DNA of 64,000 bases from Nemertoderma westbladi (lineage: Eukaryota > Xenacoelomorpha > Nemertodermatida > Nemertodermatidae). Each line of letters begins with the position of its first letter. Within the stretch, counting starts at the first letter, position 1. A program made the translations under genes and the position numbers. The stretch is from the NCBI GenBank assembly GCA_032718475.1, contig JAUCBJ010000678.1, forward strand, positions 62,001 to 126,000. The letters run 5' to 3'. The notes under the pieces were generated by a model. That model was not told the origin of the DNA. It ran no database searches and saw only the letters and a program-made list of their open reading frames with translations. Below, piece after piece: positions 9,122 through 22,900 of this stretch.

Positions 9122-10904
9122 ATTCGTTCTATTAGCGAGCGTTTCCATTGGTTCTGTTAGCGAGCGTTCCTATTGATTCTATCAGCGAGCGTTCCCATTG
9201 GTTCTATTAGCAGGCGTTCCCATTGGTTCTATTAGCGAGCGTTCCCAATTGATTGTATTAGCGAGCGTTCCCATTGGTTCTATAAACGAGCGTTCCCAAT
9301 TGATTTTATTAGCGAGCGTTCCCATTGGTTCTATTAGCGAGCGTTCCTATTGGTTCTATTAGCGAGCGTTCCCATTGGTTCTATTAGCGAGCGTTCCCAT
9401 TTGTTCTATTAGCGACCGTTCCCATTGGTTCTATTAGCGAGCGTTCCCATTGGTTATATTAGCGAGCGTTCCTATTGGTTCTATTAGCGAGCGTCCCAAT
9501 TGATTTTATTAGCGAGCGTTCCCAATTGATTTTATTAGCAAGCGTTCCCATTGGTTCTATTAGCGAGCGTTTCCATTTGTTCTTTTAGCGAGCGTTCCCA
9601 TTGGTTCTATTAGCGGGCGTTCCTATTGGTTATATTAGCGAGCGTTCCCATTGGTTCTATTATGGAGCGTTCCCATTTGTTCTATTAGCGAGCGTTCCCA
9701 TTGGTTCTATTAGCGAGCGTTCCCAACTGGTTCTATTAGCGAGCGTTCCCAACTGACTCTATTAGCGGGTGTACCCATTGGTTCTATTACCGAGCGTTCC
9801 CAGTGGTTCTATTAGCGAATGTTCCCAATTGATTTTAATAGCGAGCGTTCCCATTGGTTCTATTAGCTAGCGTTCCCATTGGTTCTATTAGCTAGCGTTC
9901 CCATTGGTTCTATTAGCGAGCGTTCCCAATTGATTTTATTAGCGAGCGTTCCCATTGGTTCTATTGGCGAGCGTTCCCATTGGTTCTATTAGCGAGCGTT
10001 CCTATTGGTTCTATTAGCGAGCGTTCCCATTGGTTCTATTAGCAGGCGTTCCCATTGGTTCTGTTAGCGAGCGTTCCTATTGGTTCTATTAGCGATCGTT
10101 CCCATTGATTCTATTAGCGAGCGTTCCCATTGGTTCTATTAGCAGGCGTTCCCATTGGTTCTATTAGCGAGCGTTCCCAATTGATTGTATTAGCGAGCGT
10201 TCCTATTGGTTCTATTAGCGAGCGTTCCCATTGGTTCTATTAGCAGGCGTTCCCCTTGGTTCTATTAGCAGGCGTTCCCATTGGTTCTGTTAGCGAGCGT
10301 TCCTATTGGTTCTATTAGCGAGCGTTCCCATTGATTCTATTAGCGAGCGTTCCCATTGGTTCTATTAGCGAGCGTTCCCAATTGATTGTATTAGCGAGCG
10401 TTCCCATTGGTTCTATAAACGAGCGTTCCCAATTGGTTCTATTAGCAGGCGTTCCTATTGGTTCTATTAACGAGCGTTCCAATTGTTTCTATTAGCAGGC
10501 GTTCCTATTGGTTCTATTAGCAGGCGTTCCCATTGGTTCTATTAGCGAGCGTTCCCAATTGATTGTATTAGCGAGCGTTCCCATTGGTTCTATAAACGAG
10601 CGTTCCCAATTGGTTCTATTAGCGAGCGTTCCCATTGGTTCTATTAGCAGGCGTTCCCATTGGTTCTGTTAGCGAGCGTTCCTATTGGTTCTATTAGCGA
10701 GCGTTCCCATTGATTCTATTAGCGAGCGTTCCCATTGGTTCTATTAGCAGGCGTTCCCATTGGTTCTATTAGCGAGCGTTCCCAATTGATTGTATTAGCG
10801 AGCGTTCCCATTGGTTCTATTAACGAGCGTTCCAATTGTTTCTATTAGCAGGCGTTCCTATTGGTTCTATTAGCAAGCGTTCCCATTGGTTCTATTAGCG
10901 AGCG
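9122..10904 (+). repeat. 25-bp minisatellite, about 70 units
   Basis: The consensus is GCGAGCGTTCCCATTGG followed by TTCTATTA. Common variants are GCAGGCG, AATTGATT and ATAAACG. Variant types recur in ordered blocks (for example AATTGATTGTATTAGCGAG followed by CTATAAACGAGCG near 9245, 10380 and 10555), pointing to multi-unit duplications. It lies between the ZDHHC 3' end and the next repeat cluster and codes for nothing. Confidence 0.95.
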
Positions 10905-12756
10905 GTTTGATTTGATCCCGCTAAATTCTTTCATGTTTACAGCTGAAGGACTAAACTAAACTGATAGGGGAGTATCCCTGGACGCAATCAAAATTTATCC
11001 CTCTCCAGGGGAAAATCGACACAAAAAAAACAGTTGATTTTTGACAAAATATTATACTGTAAACTATTGGGAGAAACGAAATTGCGACAACTATGGAGAA
11101 TCGGGAAGCCTGGAAGGATCTCATTTCCACTGTCAGAGTTCGCTCGACCTAGTAGTAAACTATTGACTTTTGTTTTTTGTTTTGGCTAGAATAACGTATC
11201 ACTGCAACATGCTCCTTGATGAGCAAAATTAACCTGGAACCCGAGGATTGGCGATAGTTTATTGTTTTGGTTAGTACATAGTGCGACTTTTAAACTATAA
11301 CTCATTGCAAATGGTTTTGACCCCTTCCACCCCCACACCCACCCCCAATCTAATTATATTGAATAGTTTTAAACTCGTATTGAATTTTCAATTTGTAACT
11401 TATACGCCTTCCATGATTAAACGCCCCCCTCAAATAAACGCCTCCTCATTTGGCAATTCATAAACTTAACGCCCAGGCTCTTATTCGAAGAAATATGGTA
11501 AATTTTTCAGATTTATTTAACAAATATTCACCAAAATGATTGGCGTAGATGAATCTATTTGGAAAGGTTTTTGGGGACGACAAATCTTATTGGCTGATTT
11601 ATATAACTCCTTTATGTTAATTAGGCCCCCTCGCTATTGTACTCAACGAAAATGATAATTTATATTTGTTAATGACTGACGAATTCCCTTAAGCTCCTGA
11701 AACTGATATACAAGGGGTTCACAATTCGATAACCATTGCACACTACTAAGTTTGTCTACACTAATATGCAGAATACAGGTACCCCACCTAATACTGTAGT
11801 ACCTTTTTGTGTGACGTTGCTAAGGACAAATATATAGCAATTAGGCAGATTAACTAACCTCTGCGGGGCGATTTTTCCAAATTTCCTAACATCCCTGTTG
11901 TTACCGACCTGCTACCTTCGTTACCACCCTGTTACTTTGGTTACCGGTACATTCTATATTAATTATTATTATTGCTTGTTAAATTGCGCAGTTCCCTGTT
12001 GCATTCCATTCCATGAATTCATTTCCTTATATTTCCCTGTTGTAGTCTGCTTAACTGCATAGCCTATGGAACAACAGAGTTTATTATTAGGAGTAAGTAA
12101 GTATTGAGTTGCTCAATCAATACTTATCTTTCTTCTAAACACAATTGAATGACAAGGCTTGCGCGGTTTATTATTTTATTAAACACCATACGTGTTGGTT
12201 CAAATGGAAATATTAATCACCAGCGACATTGTTAGTTATACCAAACATATTGCAACAGCAGTTGGTTGATTCTACACATCAGCGCGATGTTTACTGCGTT
12301 TAATTAGGCTATAAAAGTTACCATCATACTTTCTTATGGGTACTGTTCAACATTATTTGTTCTTAAATTTTAACATTACTTAACTCAGTATTGAGAGTGA
12401 GTTGTTATATCGCCAGATAGCGGGGACTTTCGATGCATTCAAAAGTAATACTGGGAAGAAAATCTACATAAATAGTAACCTACAACTCGCAAAAAGTAAA
12501 ACTCTCTGTTCTATTGACTTTCGTTTATTGTTTAGGTTAGAATAACGTGTCAATGTATCCTGCTCCTTTCCCAATTGATATAATTTAACATTGCCAAGAC
12601 GAAATATTCATTCGCTGAAATTCATTTTTGAGAGGCGGCGGTCATCCTCTGGCGCTAGACTGGGGGGGGGGGGGGAATTTTCGAAAATTCAAAATTTTCG
12701 GCCTGGATTGCTGCAGAGAATAATTTATGCAACATACAGTCGGGGGGGGGGGGGGG
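10905..12756. other. Gene-poor stretch with two copies of a dispersed repeat
   Basis: Two diverged relatives of one family lie at about 10966-11290 and 12470-12670; a third is at 45135-45375. They share a GAAAATCGAC...ACAGTTGA box and a TTGACTTT..TTTATTGTTT box followed by GGTTAGAATAACGT. No coding exon is supported. G-runs of 14 and 18 bases sit at 12662 and 12742. Confidence 0.5.
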
Positions 12757-14053
12757 GGGTGGGGGTTGTATGGGTCTATTTTTTTTAATGACTTTTTGCT
12801 TTTGATCTTTCAATATGAAATAAAAACATTATCTAACGTAACATTGTATTATTCTAGTTTCTGAATTTACTGTATAAGAATCGACAGTAGATAACTATTC
12901 TATGGAAAGATATTTCAGTTTTTAAAAGTAATGAATCGTCTGGAAAAATGGGTCAAGTGTGGGGTTAAATGGGTCTATGTTGAATCTTTGGCAAAATTAG
13001 CTATATATTGTGGGATTTAAAGCGGGTTGAATGGGTCGTTGCAAAGCAGAACAAAATTTGCAAAAATTTGATATATAGATTGCATACATTTTAACTTATA
13101 TTTTGTCAAAATGTAAGTTCAAAATATTAAATTTAATATTAAGAATGTTCTCCTAAATAAGAGTCATAATTATTTAAAAGTTCACGACAGAAACAATCAA
13201 GGTGCTAGCTCTTCTTCTCCGAAGGTGTTTATTTCAAAGCGAAACGTGCGTTGCACACGTTTAGTACCTCCTGCCGCAACTGGTATGTTTAACTTTCTCC
13301 TAATCTCCGAGAATGAATGACAACCATACTCCGGTGGATCCGTTAGTACAACCGTAACACCAACTTCAATCTTGTTGCAAGCTTTTACACGCGATGTGTA
13401 TAATGTACAGTAATCTCCATGTTATCATTATTTACCTAACCTTAGAAACATAATTCTTTGACCTTCCACGACTTCCGGCCACCTCGACTAACATCCAGTC
13501 CCCACCGTTAGACTTGAAGTTAATTCCGTCAGTGTATGTTGCTTATTAGTTCAAGTTCCCTCGAAAATCAATATCCATCGCTTACAGGGCCTATCGATCT
13601 ACAGTGGCTTTAAATTCCCATCAGTTTTTTTTTATCATGATAGACCCATTTTACCCCACTCTAAAAAATTCAGATAGACCCATTTTCCCCCGTTTTACAA
13701 ATTAATCGTTTCTCCTCGTTTAAAGCGCTCCATGATACACTACTGAAACGATAGCTTGGTAAATGGGGAATCTCAACAATCCATTCTTCAACGTCCCACA
13801 CTAACCAGAACACAGAAAATCGCTTAGTGTTGAGTGTTTGAGTGTTTTTATGGCGGGAAAATATATTTTTTTCACCAGCAATAATTTACATGAAGTAAAC
13901 TTCAAATGTTAACATATTATAGGTCAATAAAAAGGAAATTTATTAGACTACTAGAAACAATTAAATTATTGTGGTCATCGTAAGTATTTTTCGAAATATG
14001 ACAGAAAATATCGAATAGACCCATTTAGCCCCACGACCCATTCAACCCCACCC
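12757..14053. mobile_element. Degenerate inverted-repeat element with GGGTCTAT-rich ends
   Basis: The left end reads GTGGGGGTTGTATGGGTCTATT; inverted equivalents (AATAGACCCATTTAGCCCC, then GACCCATTCAACCCCACCC) stand at 14014-14053. Subterminal copies of the ATGGGTC motif occur at about 12950, 12970 and 13030, and inverted copies near 13640 and 13675. No open frame. Probably a non-autonomous DNA element; boundaries are approximate. Confidence 0.45.
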
Positions 14054-14175
14054 CTCCCTACATGTATTTGGGCGCCTTTAGAATACAGAACGTAATCATC
14101 ACACAATTTTCTATCTCTTCGCTTGCTTTTGCTGTAGGCCTACATTTAGTTAAAGATCTGCACAGATACTATATG

Positions 14176-17100
14176 ATTACTACTACTGTCTGTATACTAC
14201 TACTGTCTGTATACTACTACTATCTGTATACTACTACTGTCTGTATACTACTACTGTCTGTATACTACTACTGTATGTATACTACTACTGTCTGTATACT
14301 ACTACTGTCTGTATACTACTACTGTATGTATACTACTACTGTCTGTATACTACTACTGTATGTATACTACTACTGTCTGTATACTACTACTGTCTGTATA
14401 CTACTACTACTGTCTGTATACTACTACTGTATGTATACTACTACTGTATGTATACTACTACTGTCTGTATACTACTACTGTCTGTATACTACTACTGTAT
14501 GTCTGTATACTACTACTGTCTGTATACTACTACTGTATGTATACTACTACTGTCTGTATACTACTACTGTCTGTATACTACTACTGTATGTCTGTATACT
14601 ACTACTGTCTGTATACTACTTCTGTATGTATACTACAACTGTCTGTATACTACTACTGTCTGTATACTACTACTGTATGTATACTACTACTGTATGTATA
14701 CTACTACTGTCTGTATACTACAACTGTATGTATACTACTACTGTATGTATACTACTCATGTCTGTATACTACAACTGTATGTATACTACTACTGTATGTA
14801 TACTACTACTGTCTGTATACTACAACAGTGTGTATACTACTACTGTCTGTATACTACTACTGTATGTATACTACTACTGTCTGTATACTACTACTGTATG
14901 TATACTACTACTGTCTGTATACTACTACTGTATGTATACTACTACTGTGTGTATACTACTACTGTCTGTATACTACAACTGTATGTATACTACTACTGTA
15001 TGTAATACTACTCATGTCTGTATACTACTACTGTCTGTATACTACTACTGTCTGTATACTACTACTGTCTGTATACTACTACTGTATGTATACTACTACT
15101 GTATGTATACTACTACTGTATGTCTGTATACTACTACTGTATGTATACTACTACTGTATGTATACTACTACTGTATGTATACTACTACTGTATGTCTGTA
15201 TACTACTACTGTATGTATACTACTACTGTCTGTATACTACTACTGTATGTATACTACTACTGTATGTCTGTATACTACTACTGTATGTATACTACTACTG
15301 TCAGTATACTACTACTGTATGTATACTACTACTGTATGTATACTACTACTGTATGTCTGTATACTACTACTGTATGTATACTGCTACTGTATGTCTGTAT
15401 ACTACTACTGTATGTATACTACTACTGTATGTATACTACTACTGTATGTCTGTATACTACTACTGTATGTATACTACTACTGTCTGTATACTACTACTGT
15501 ATGTATACTACTACTGTATGTCTGTATACTACTACTGTATGTATACTACTACTGTCAGTATACTACTACTGTATGTATACTACTACTATATGTATACTAC
15601 TACTGTATGTATACTACTACTGTATGTATACTACTACTGTATGTCTGTATACTACTACTGTATGTCTGTATACTACTACTGTATGTCTGTATACTACTAC
15701 TGTATGTCTGTATACTACTACTGTATGTATACTACTACTGTATGTATACTACTACTGTATGTATACTACTACTGTATGTATACTACTCATCTCTGTATAC
15801 TACTACTGTCTGTATACTACTACTGTCTGTATACTACTACTGTATGTATACTACTACAGTATGTATACTACTACTGTATGTATACTACTACTGTATGTCT
15901 GTATACTACTACTGTCTGTATACTACTACTGTCGGTATACTACTACTGTATGTATACTACTACTACTGTCTGTATACTACTTCTGTATGTATACTACTAC
16001 TGTATGTATACTACTACTATCTGTATACTACTACTGTATGTATACTACTACTGTCTTTATACTATAACTGTATGTATACTACTACTGTATGTATACTACT
16101 ACTGTCTGTATACAACTACTGTATGTATACTACTACTGTCTGTATACTACTACTGTATGTATACTACTACTGTCTGTATACTACTACTGTCTGTATACTA
16201 CTACTGTCTGTATACTTCTACTGTATGTATACTACTACTGTCTGTATACTACTACTATCTGTATACTACTACTGTCTGTATACTACTACTGTATGTATAC
16301 TACTACTGTCTGTATACTACTACTGTATGTATACTACTACTGTATGTATACTACTACTGTCTGTATACTACTACTGTCTGTATACTACTACTGTCTGTAT
16401 ACTACTACTATCTGTATACTACTACTGTCTGTATACTACTACTGTCTGTATACTACTACTGTCTGTATACTACTACTGTCTGTATACTACTACTGTCTGT
16501 ATACTACTACTGTCTGTATACTACTACTGTATGTATACTACTACTGTATGTATACTACTACTGTATGTATACTACTACTGTATGTATACTACTACTGTCT
16601 GTATACTACTACTATATGTATACTACTAAGGAAAGTATACTACTACTGTCTGTATACTACTACTGTCTGTATACTACTACTGTCTGTATACTACTACTGT
16701 CTGTATACTACTACTGTCTGTATACTACTACTGTCTGTATACTACTACTGTCTGTATACTACTACTGTATGTATACTACTACTGTATGTATACTACTACT
16801 GTATGTATACTACTACTGTATGTATACTACTACTGTCTGTATACTACTACTGTATGTATACTACTACTGTATGTATACTACTACTGTATGTATACTACTA
16901 CTGTCTGTATACTACTACTGTATGTATACTACTACTGTATGTATACTACTACTGTATGTATACTACTACTGTATGTATACTACTACTGTCTGTATACTAC
17001 TACTGTCTGTATACTACTACTGTCTGTATACTACTACTGTATGTATACTACTACTGTATGTATACTACTACTGTATGTATACTACTACTGTCTGTATACT

Positions 17101-19565
17101 ACTACTGTATGTATACTACTACTGTATGTATACTACTACTGTATGTATACTACTACTGTATGTATACTACTACTGTCTGTATACTACTACTGTCTGTATA
17201 CTACTACTGTCTGTATACTACTACTGTCTGTATACTACTACTGTATGTATACTACTACTGTATGTATACTACTACTGTCTGTATACTACTACTGTATGTA
17301 TACTACTACTGTATGTATACTACTACTGTCTGTATACTACTACTGTCTGTATACTACTACTGTCTGTATACTACTACTGTCTGTATACTACTACTGTATG
17401 TATACTACTACTGTATGTATACTACTACTGTATGTATACTACTACTGTATGTATACTACTACTGTCTGTATACTACTACTGTATGTATACTACTACTGTA
17501 TGTATACTACTACTGTCTGTATACTACTACTGTCTGTATACTACTACTGTCTGTATACTACTACTGTCTGTATACTACTACTGTATGTATACTACTACTG
17601 TATGTATACCACTACTGTATGTATACTACTACTGTATGTATACTACTACTGTATGTATACTACTACTGTATGTATACTACTACTGTATATATACTACTAC
17701 TGTCTGTATACTACTACTATATGTATACTACTAAGGAAAGTATACTACTACTGTCTGTATACTACTACTGTCTGTATACTACTACTGTCTGTATACTACT
17801 ACTGTCTGTATACTACTACTGTCTGTATACTACTACTGTATGTATACTACTACTGTATGTATACTACTACTGTATGTATACTACTACTGTATGTATACTA
17901 CTACTGTATGTATACTACTACTGTATGTATACTACTACTGTCTGTATACTACTACTGTATGTATACTACTACTGTATGTATACTACTACTGTATGTATAC
18001 TACTACTGTCTGTATACTACTACTGTATGTATACTACTACTGTATGTATACTACTACTGTATGTATACTACTACTGTCTGTATACTTCTACTGTATGTAT
18101 ACTACTACTGTATGTATACTACTACTGTCTGTATACTTCTACTGTATGTATACTACTACTGTCTGTATACTACTACTGTATGTATACTACTACTGTCTGT
18201 ATACTACTACTGTCTGTATACTACTACTGTATGTATACTACTACTGTCTGTATACTACTACTGTATGTATACTACTACTGTATGTATACTACTACTGTAT
18301 GTATACTACTACTGTATGTATACTACTACTGTCTGTATACTACTACTGTCTGTATACTACTACTGTCTGTATACTACTACTGTATGTATACTACTACTGT
18401 CTGTATACTACTACTGTATGTATACTACTACTGTATGTATACTACTACTGTCTGTATACTACTACTGTCTGTATACTACTACTGTCTGTATACTACTACT
18501 GTCTGTATACTACTACTGTCTGTATACTACTACTGTATGTATACTACTACTGTCTGTATACTACTACTGTATGTATACTACTACTGTATGTATACTACTA
18601 CTGTCTGTTTACTACTACTGTCTGTATACTACTACTGTCTGTATACTACTACTGTCTGTATACTACTACTGTCTGTATACTACTACTGTCTGTATACTAC
18701 TACTGTATGTATACTACTACTGTCTGTATACTACTACTGTCTGTATACTACTACTGTATGTATACTACTACTGTATGTATACTACTACTGTATGTATACT
18801 ACTACTGTATGTATACTACTACTGTATGTATACTACTACTGTATGTATACTACTACTGTCTGTATACTACTACTGTCTGTATACTACTACTGTCTGTATA
18901 CTACTACTGTATGTATACTACTACTGTATGTATACTACTACTGTATGTATACTACTACTATCTGTATACTACTACTGTATGTATACTACTACTGTCTTTA
19001 TACTATAACTGTATGTATACTACTACTGTATGTATACTACTACTGTCTGTATACAACTACTGTATGTATACTACTACTGTCTGTATACAACTACTGTATG
19101 TATACTACTACTGTCTGTATACTACTACTATATGTATACTACTAAGGAAAGTATACTACTACTGTCTGTATACTACTACTGTCTGTATACTACTACTGTC
19201 TGTATACTACTACTGTATATATACTACTACTGTCTGTATACTACTACTATATGTATACTACTAAGGAAAGTATACTACTACTGTCTGTATACTACTACTG
19301 TCTGTATACTACTACTGTCTGTATACTACTACTGTCTGTATACTACTACTGTATATATACTACTACTGTCTGTATACTACTACTGTCTGTATACTACTAC
19401 TGTCTGTATACTACTACTGTATGTCTGTATACTACTACTGTATGTATACTACTACTGTATGTATACTACTACTGTCTGTATACTACTACTGTCTGTATAC
19501 TACTACTGTCTGTATACTACTACTGTATATATACTACTACTGTCTGTATACTACTACTGTATGTC
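14176..19565 (+). repeat. 17-bp minisatellite upstream of the P450 gene, about 315 units
   Basis: Units are CTGTATACTACTACTGT and ATGTATACTACTACTGT in mixed order. Because 17 is not a multiple of three and no frame gives a stop, all three forward frames stay open for up to 1124 codons, all spelling the same 17-residue period. Rare marker units (TAAGGAAAGTATAC at about 16627, 17731, 19143 and 19262; a TATAACTG variant at about 16065 and 19005) show block duplication. The array ends about 125 bp before the P450 start codon. Confidence 0.95.
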
Positions 19566-19690
19566 TGATATGAGAGACATTTGTTTCCTGTTTGTTATAA
19601 ATTAATTCCTGATTAAGTATTTTTGTTATTTTCCATATTACATTTTACATAATACTAATAATTAGGTTGATTAAATATCAATTCTGAGTA

Positions 19691-19957
19691 ATGGAATCAA
19701 CTACCTCAAACGATGTCGCAGATGAATCGAAGGGAGGAGACGTTAATATCGAGGAAATCACACCCAAAGGCAATGTGGAGGCAGATTTAAATTTAAAAAA
19801 AATTCCCAGACCTGGTGAAACACTACCAGGACCAAACGGATGGCCGATTTTAGGGAACCTTCTAGATATGCCAAAGATCGCTGATAGTCTACCGGAATGG
19901 CTGGAAAAGTTAACGCATGAATTTGGATCTATTTTTCGATTGCAACTGGGAAGCAGG
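19691..19957 (+). CDS. P450 exon 1 (as seen)
   Basis: The ATG at 19691 is preceded two codons earlier by an in-frame TGA, so the start is here unless an acceptor lies just upstream. The first 45 residues are charged and polar (DVADESKGGDVNIEE) with no signal anchor. The proline-rich hinge LPGPNGWPILGN follows, then LTHEFGSIFRLQLGSR. The donor AGG|GTAAAT at 19958 is phase 0. Confidence 0.8.
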
Positions 19958-22900
19958 GTAAATTAATACACCTGTATAGGGATACTACAATATTAATAAT
20001 GAAGTACAAATGTATTATAATTATGGAACATTTGGATAGTTAAGGTGTCTTGATATTTTAAGATGGATGATTAGATACCCCCCTTGTGGGGCGAGCCACG
20101 AAGTTGGCGGAGCCATTAGATACCATAGATGATTAGATACCCCCCTACCTTTACTTTATTTGTAACGTATTTTTCTCGACCATTTTAGACGATGGTATTT
20201 TTTCATGGCAAAGAGGCTTTTCACGAAGCCTTCGTTGAAAAAGTCGACTATTTTCAGACTCGAATGAATTACAGTTTGTGGCACAAAATATCTGAAGGAT
20301 CTGGTTTCACGGGAAGCATTTCTAAACACATCAGCATTCACAGAAAGATGACCGCCGTAAGTTTAAAGCGTAGGCCTACAGAAACTGTAGGTAAAGTATG
20401 TAGTAGTAAAGTATGTAGGCCGACTAAAGGCTGTAGAAATTCCGCACTGTTGTGTCCCTAGGCAAGACACTTTAGACATTAGTGCCTACGCCAACCCAGC
20501 GGTATAACGGGAACCTGGCTTTGCTGGGGTAATGATAATAAAAGCGCTTTAAGTATGCTGAGCGTAAAAAAGCGCTATATAAATAACCAATATTATTATT
20601 ATTATATATTATATTATTTATTTATATTATTATATTATTTATTTATATTACTTATTTTTTTACATATAATACATACACGATGTCGATCCTTCGCGCGGCC
20701 TTGTTACATTATATTAACTTATCGGCATTGTGGTCGTGGTGATATCCTCATAAAGCGGCAAAGTACCACTTTGCAGCGTTGCTGTCTACAGGAAGGAAAG
20801 GAAAGCTACAAGATAATCCCTAAAAGTAACTCAGTAACAATAAACTTCTAGACCAGGTCTTCAGTGTTATCCATAGTGATAGCCATTATGTATGCCTACA
20901 GTTGTTTGGTATACAATAGTTACAAATAATTAACTTAACTCGAATTCGAATTCGAAAACTAATTTCACGACTTTAAATTGTTATCCTACCATACAGCCGC
21001 AAACAATAAAATGTTACACATTATTTTGATCTATAGGAGTATCTAAAGGGATTGGAGAGTCAATTAATCTCACAAGTCATTCCGAATGAGATGGAAAAAG
21101 CTTCCAATTGGTTAGAAAGTCGTGCTGGTCAAGCGATAGACCCAGCAGACGCTCTCGACAGAGCCTTGTCCAACATTGCGATCTTCAAAGCTTTCGGGAA
21201 AACGTACGAATACGACGATCCGGAATTCCTGAAGCGACGAGAAGTTATGTGGGAGTTTATAAACACTACAACACCAACCGCAGTGAAAACATACACCCTC
21301 AGTCGGCTAACAATGTAAGTTGAGTAGTTTATAAACACTACAACACCAACCGCATTGAAAACATACACCCTCAGTCGGCTAACAATGTAAGTTGAGTAGT
21401 TTATAAACACTACAACACCAACCGCAGTGAAAACATACACCCTCAGTCGGCTAACAATGTAAGTTGAGTAGTTTATAAACACTACAACACCAACCGCATT
21501 GAAAACATACACCCTCAGTCGGCTAACAATGTAAGTTGAGTATTTTATAAACACTACAACACCAACCGAAGTGAAAACATACACCCTCAGTCGGCTAACA
21601 ATGTAAGTTGAGTAGTTTATAAACACTACAACACCAACCGCAGTGAAAACATACACCCTCAGTCGGCTAACAATGTAAGTTGAGTAGTTTATAAACACTA
21701 CAACACCAACCGCATTGAAAACATACACCCTCAGTCGGCTAACAATGTAAGTTGAGTATTTTATAAACACTACAACACCAACCGAAGTGAAAACATACAA
21801 CCTCAGTCGGCTAACAATGTAAGTTGAGTAGTTTATAAACTATACAACACCAACCGCAGTGAAAACATACACCCTCAGTCGGCTAACAATGTAAGTTGAG
21901 TTTATAAACACTACAACACCAACCGCAGTGAAAACATACAACCTCAGTCGGCTAACAATGTAAGTTGAGTTTATAAACACTACAACACCAACGGCAGTGA
22001 AAACATACACCCTCAGTCGGATAACAATGTAAGTTGAGATTATAAACACTACAACACCAACGGCAGTGAAAACATACACCCTCAGTCGGCTAACAATGTA
22101 AGTTGAGTTTATAAACACTACAACACCAACGGCAGTGAAAACATACACCCTCAGTCGGCTAACAATGTAAGTTGAGTTTATAAACACTACAACACTAACC
22201 GCAGTGAAAACATACACCCTCAGTCGGCTAACAATGTAAGTTGAGTTTATAAACACTACAACACCAACGGCAGTGAAAACATACACCCTCAGTCGGCTAA
22301 CATTGTAAGTTGAGTTTATAAACACTACAACACCAACCGCAGTGAAAACATACACCCTCAGTCGGCTAACAATGTAAGTTGAGTTTATAAACACTACAAC
22401 ACCAACCGCAGTAAAAACATACAACCTCAGTCGGCTAACAATGTAAGTTGAGTTTATAAACACTACAACACCAACCGCAGTGAAAACATACAACCTCAGT
22501 CGGCTAACAATGTAAGTTGAGTAGTTTATAAACACTACAACACCAACCGCAGTGAAAACATACACCCTCAGTCGGCTAACAATGTAAGTTGAGTTTATAA
22601 ACACTACAACACCAACCGCAGTGAAAACATACACCCTCAGTCGGCTAACAATGTAAGTTGAGTTTATAAACACTACAACACCAACCGCAGTGAAAACATA
22701 CACCCTCAGTCGGCTAACAATGTAAGTTGAGTTTATAAACACTACAACACCAACCGCAGTGAAAACATACACCCTCAGTCGGCTAACAATGTAAGTTGAG
22801 TTTATAAACACTACAACACCAACCGCAGTGAAAACATACACCCTCAGTCGGCTAACAATGTAAGTTGAGTTTATAAACACTACAACACCAACCGCAGTGA

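Noticed and set aside
9122-10904. Possible CRISPR-like array
   Set aside because: The repeats are contiguous with no unique spacers and the context is eukaryotic; it is an ordinary minisatellite. The same holds for the other arrays.
14062-19605. Forward open frames of up to 1124 codons with YTTTVCILLL repeats
   Set aside because: They follow from a stop-free 17-bp unit read in three phases. All three frames overlap and spell the same residues, and start codons are internal to the repeat.
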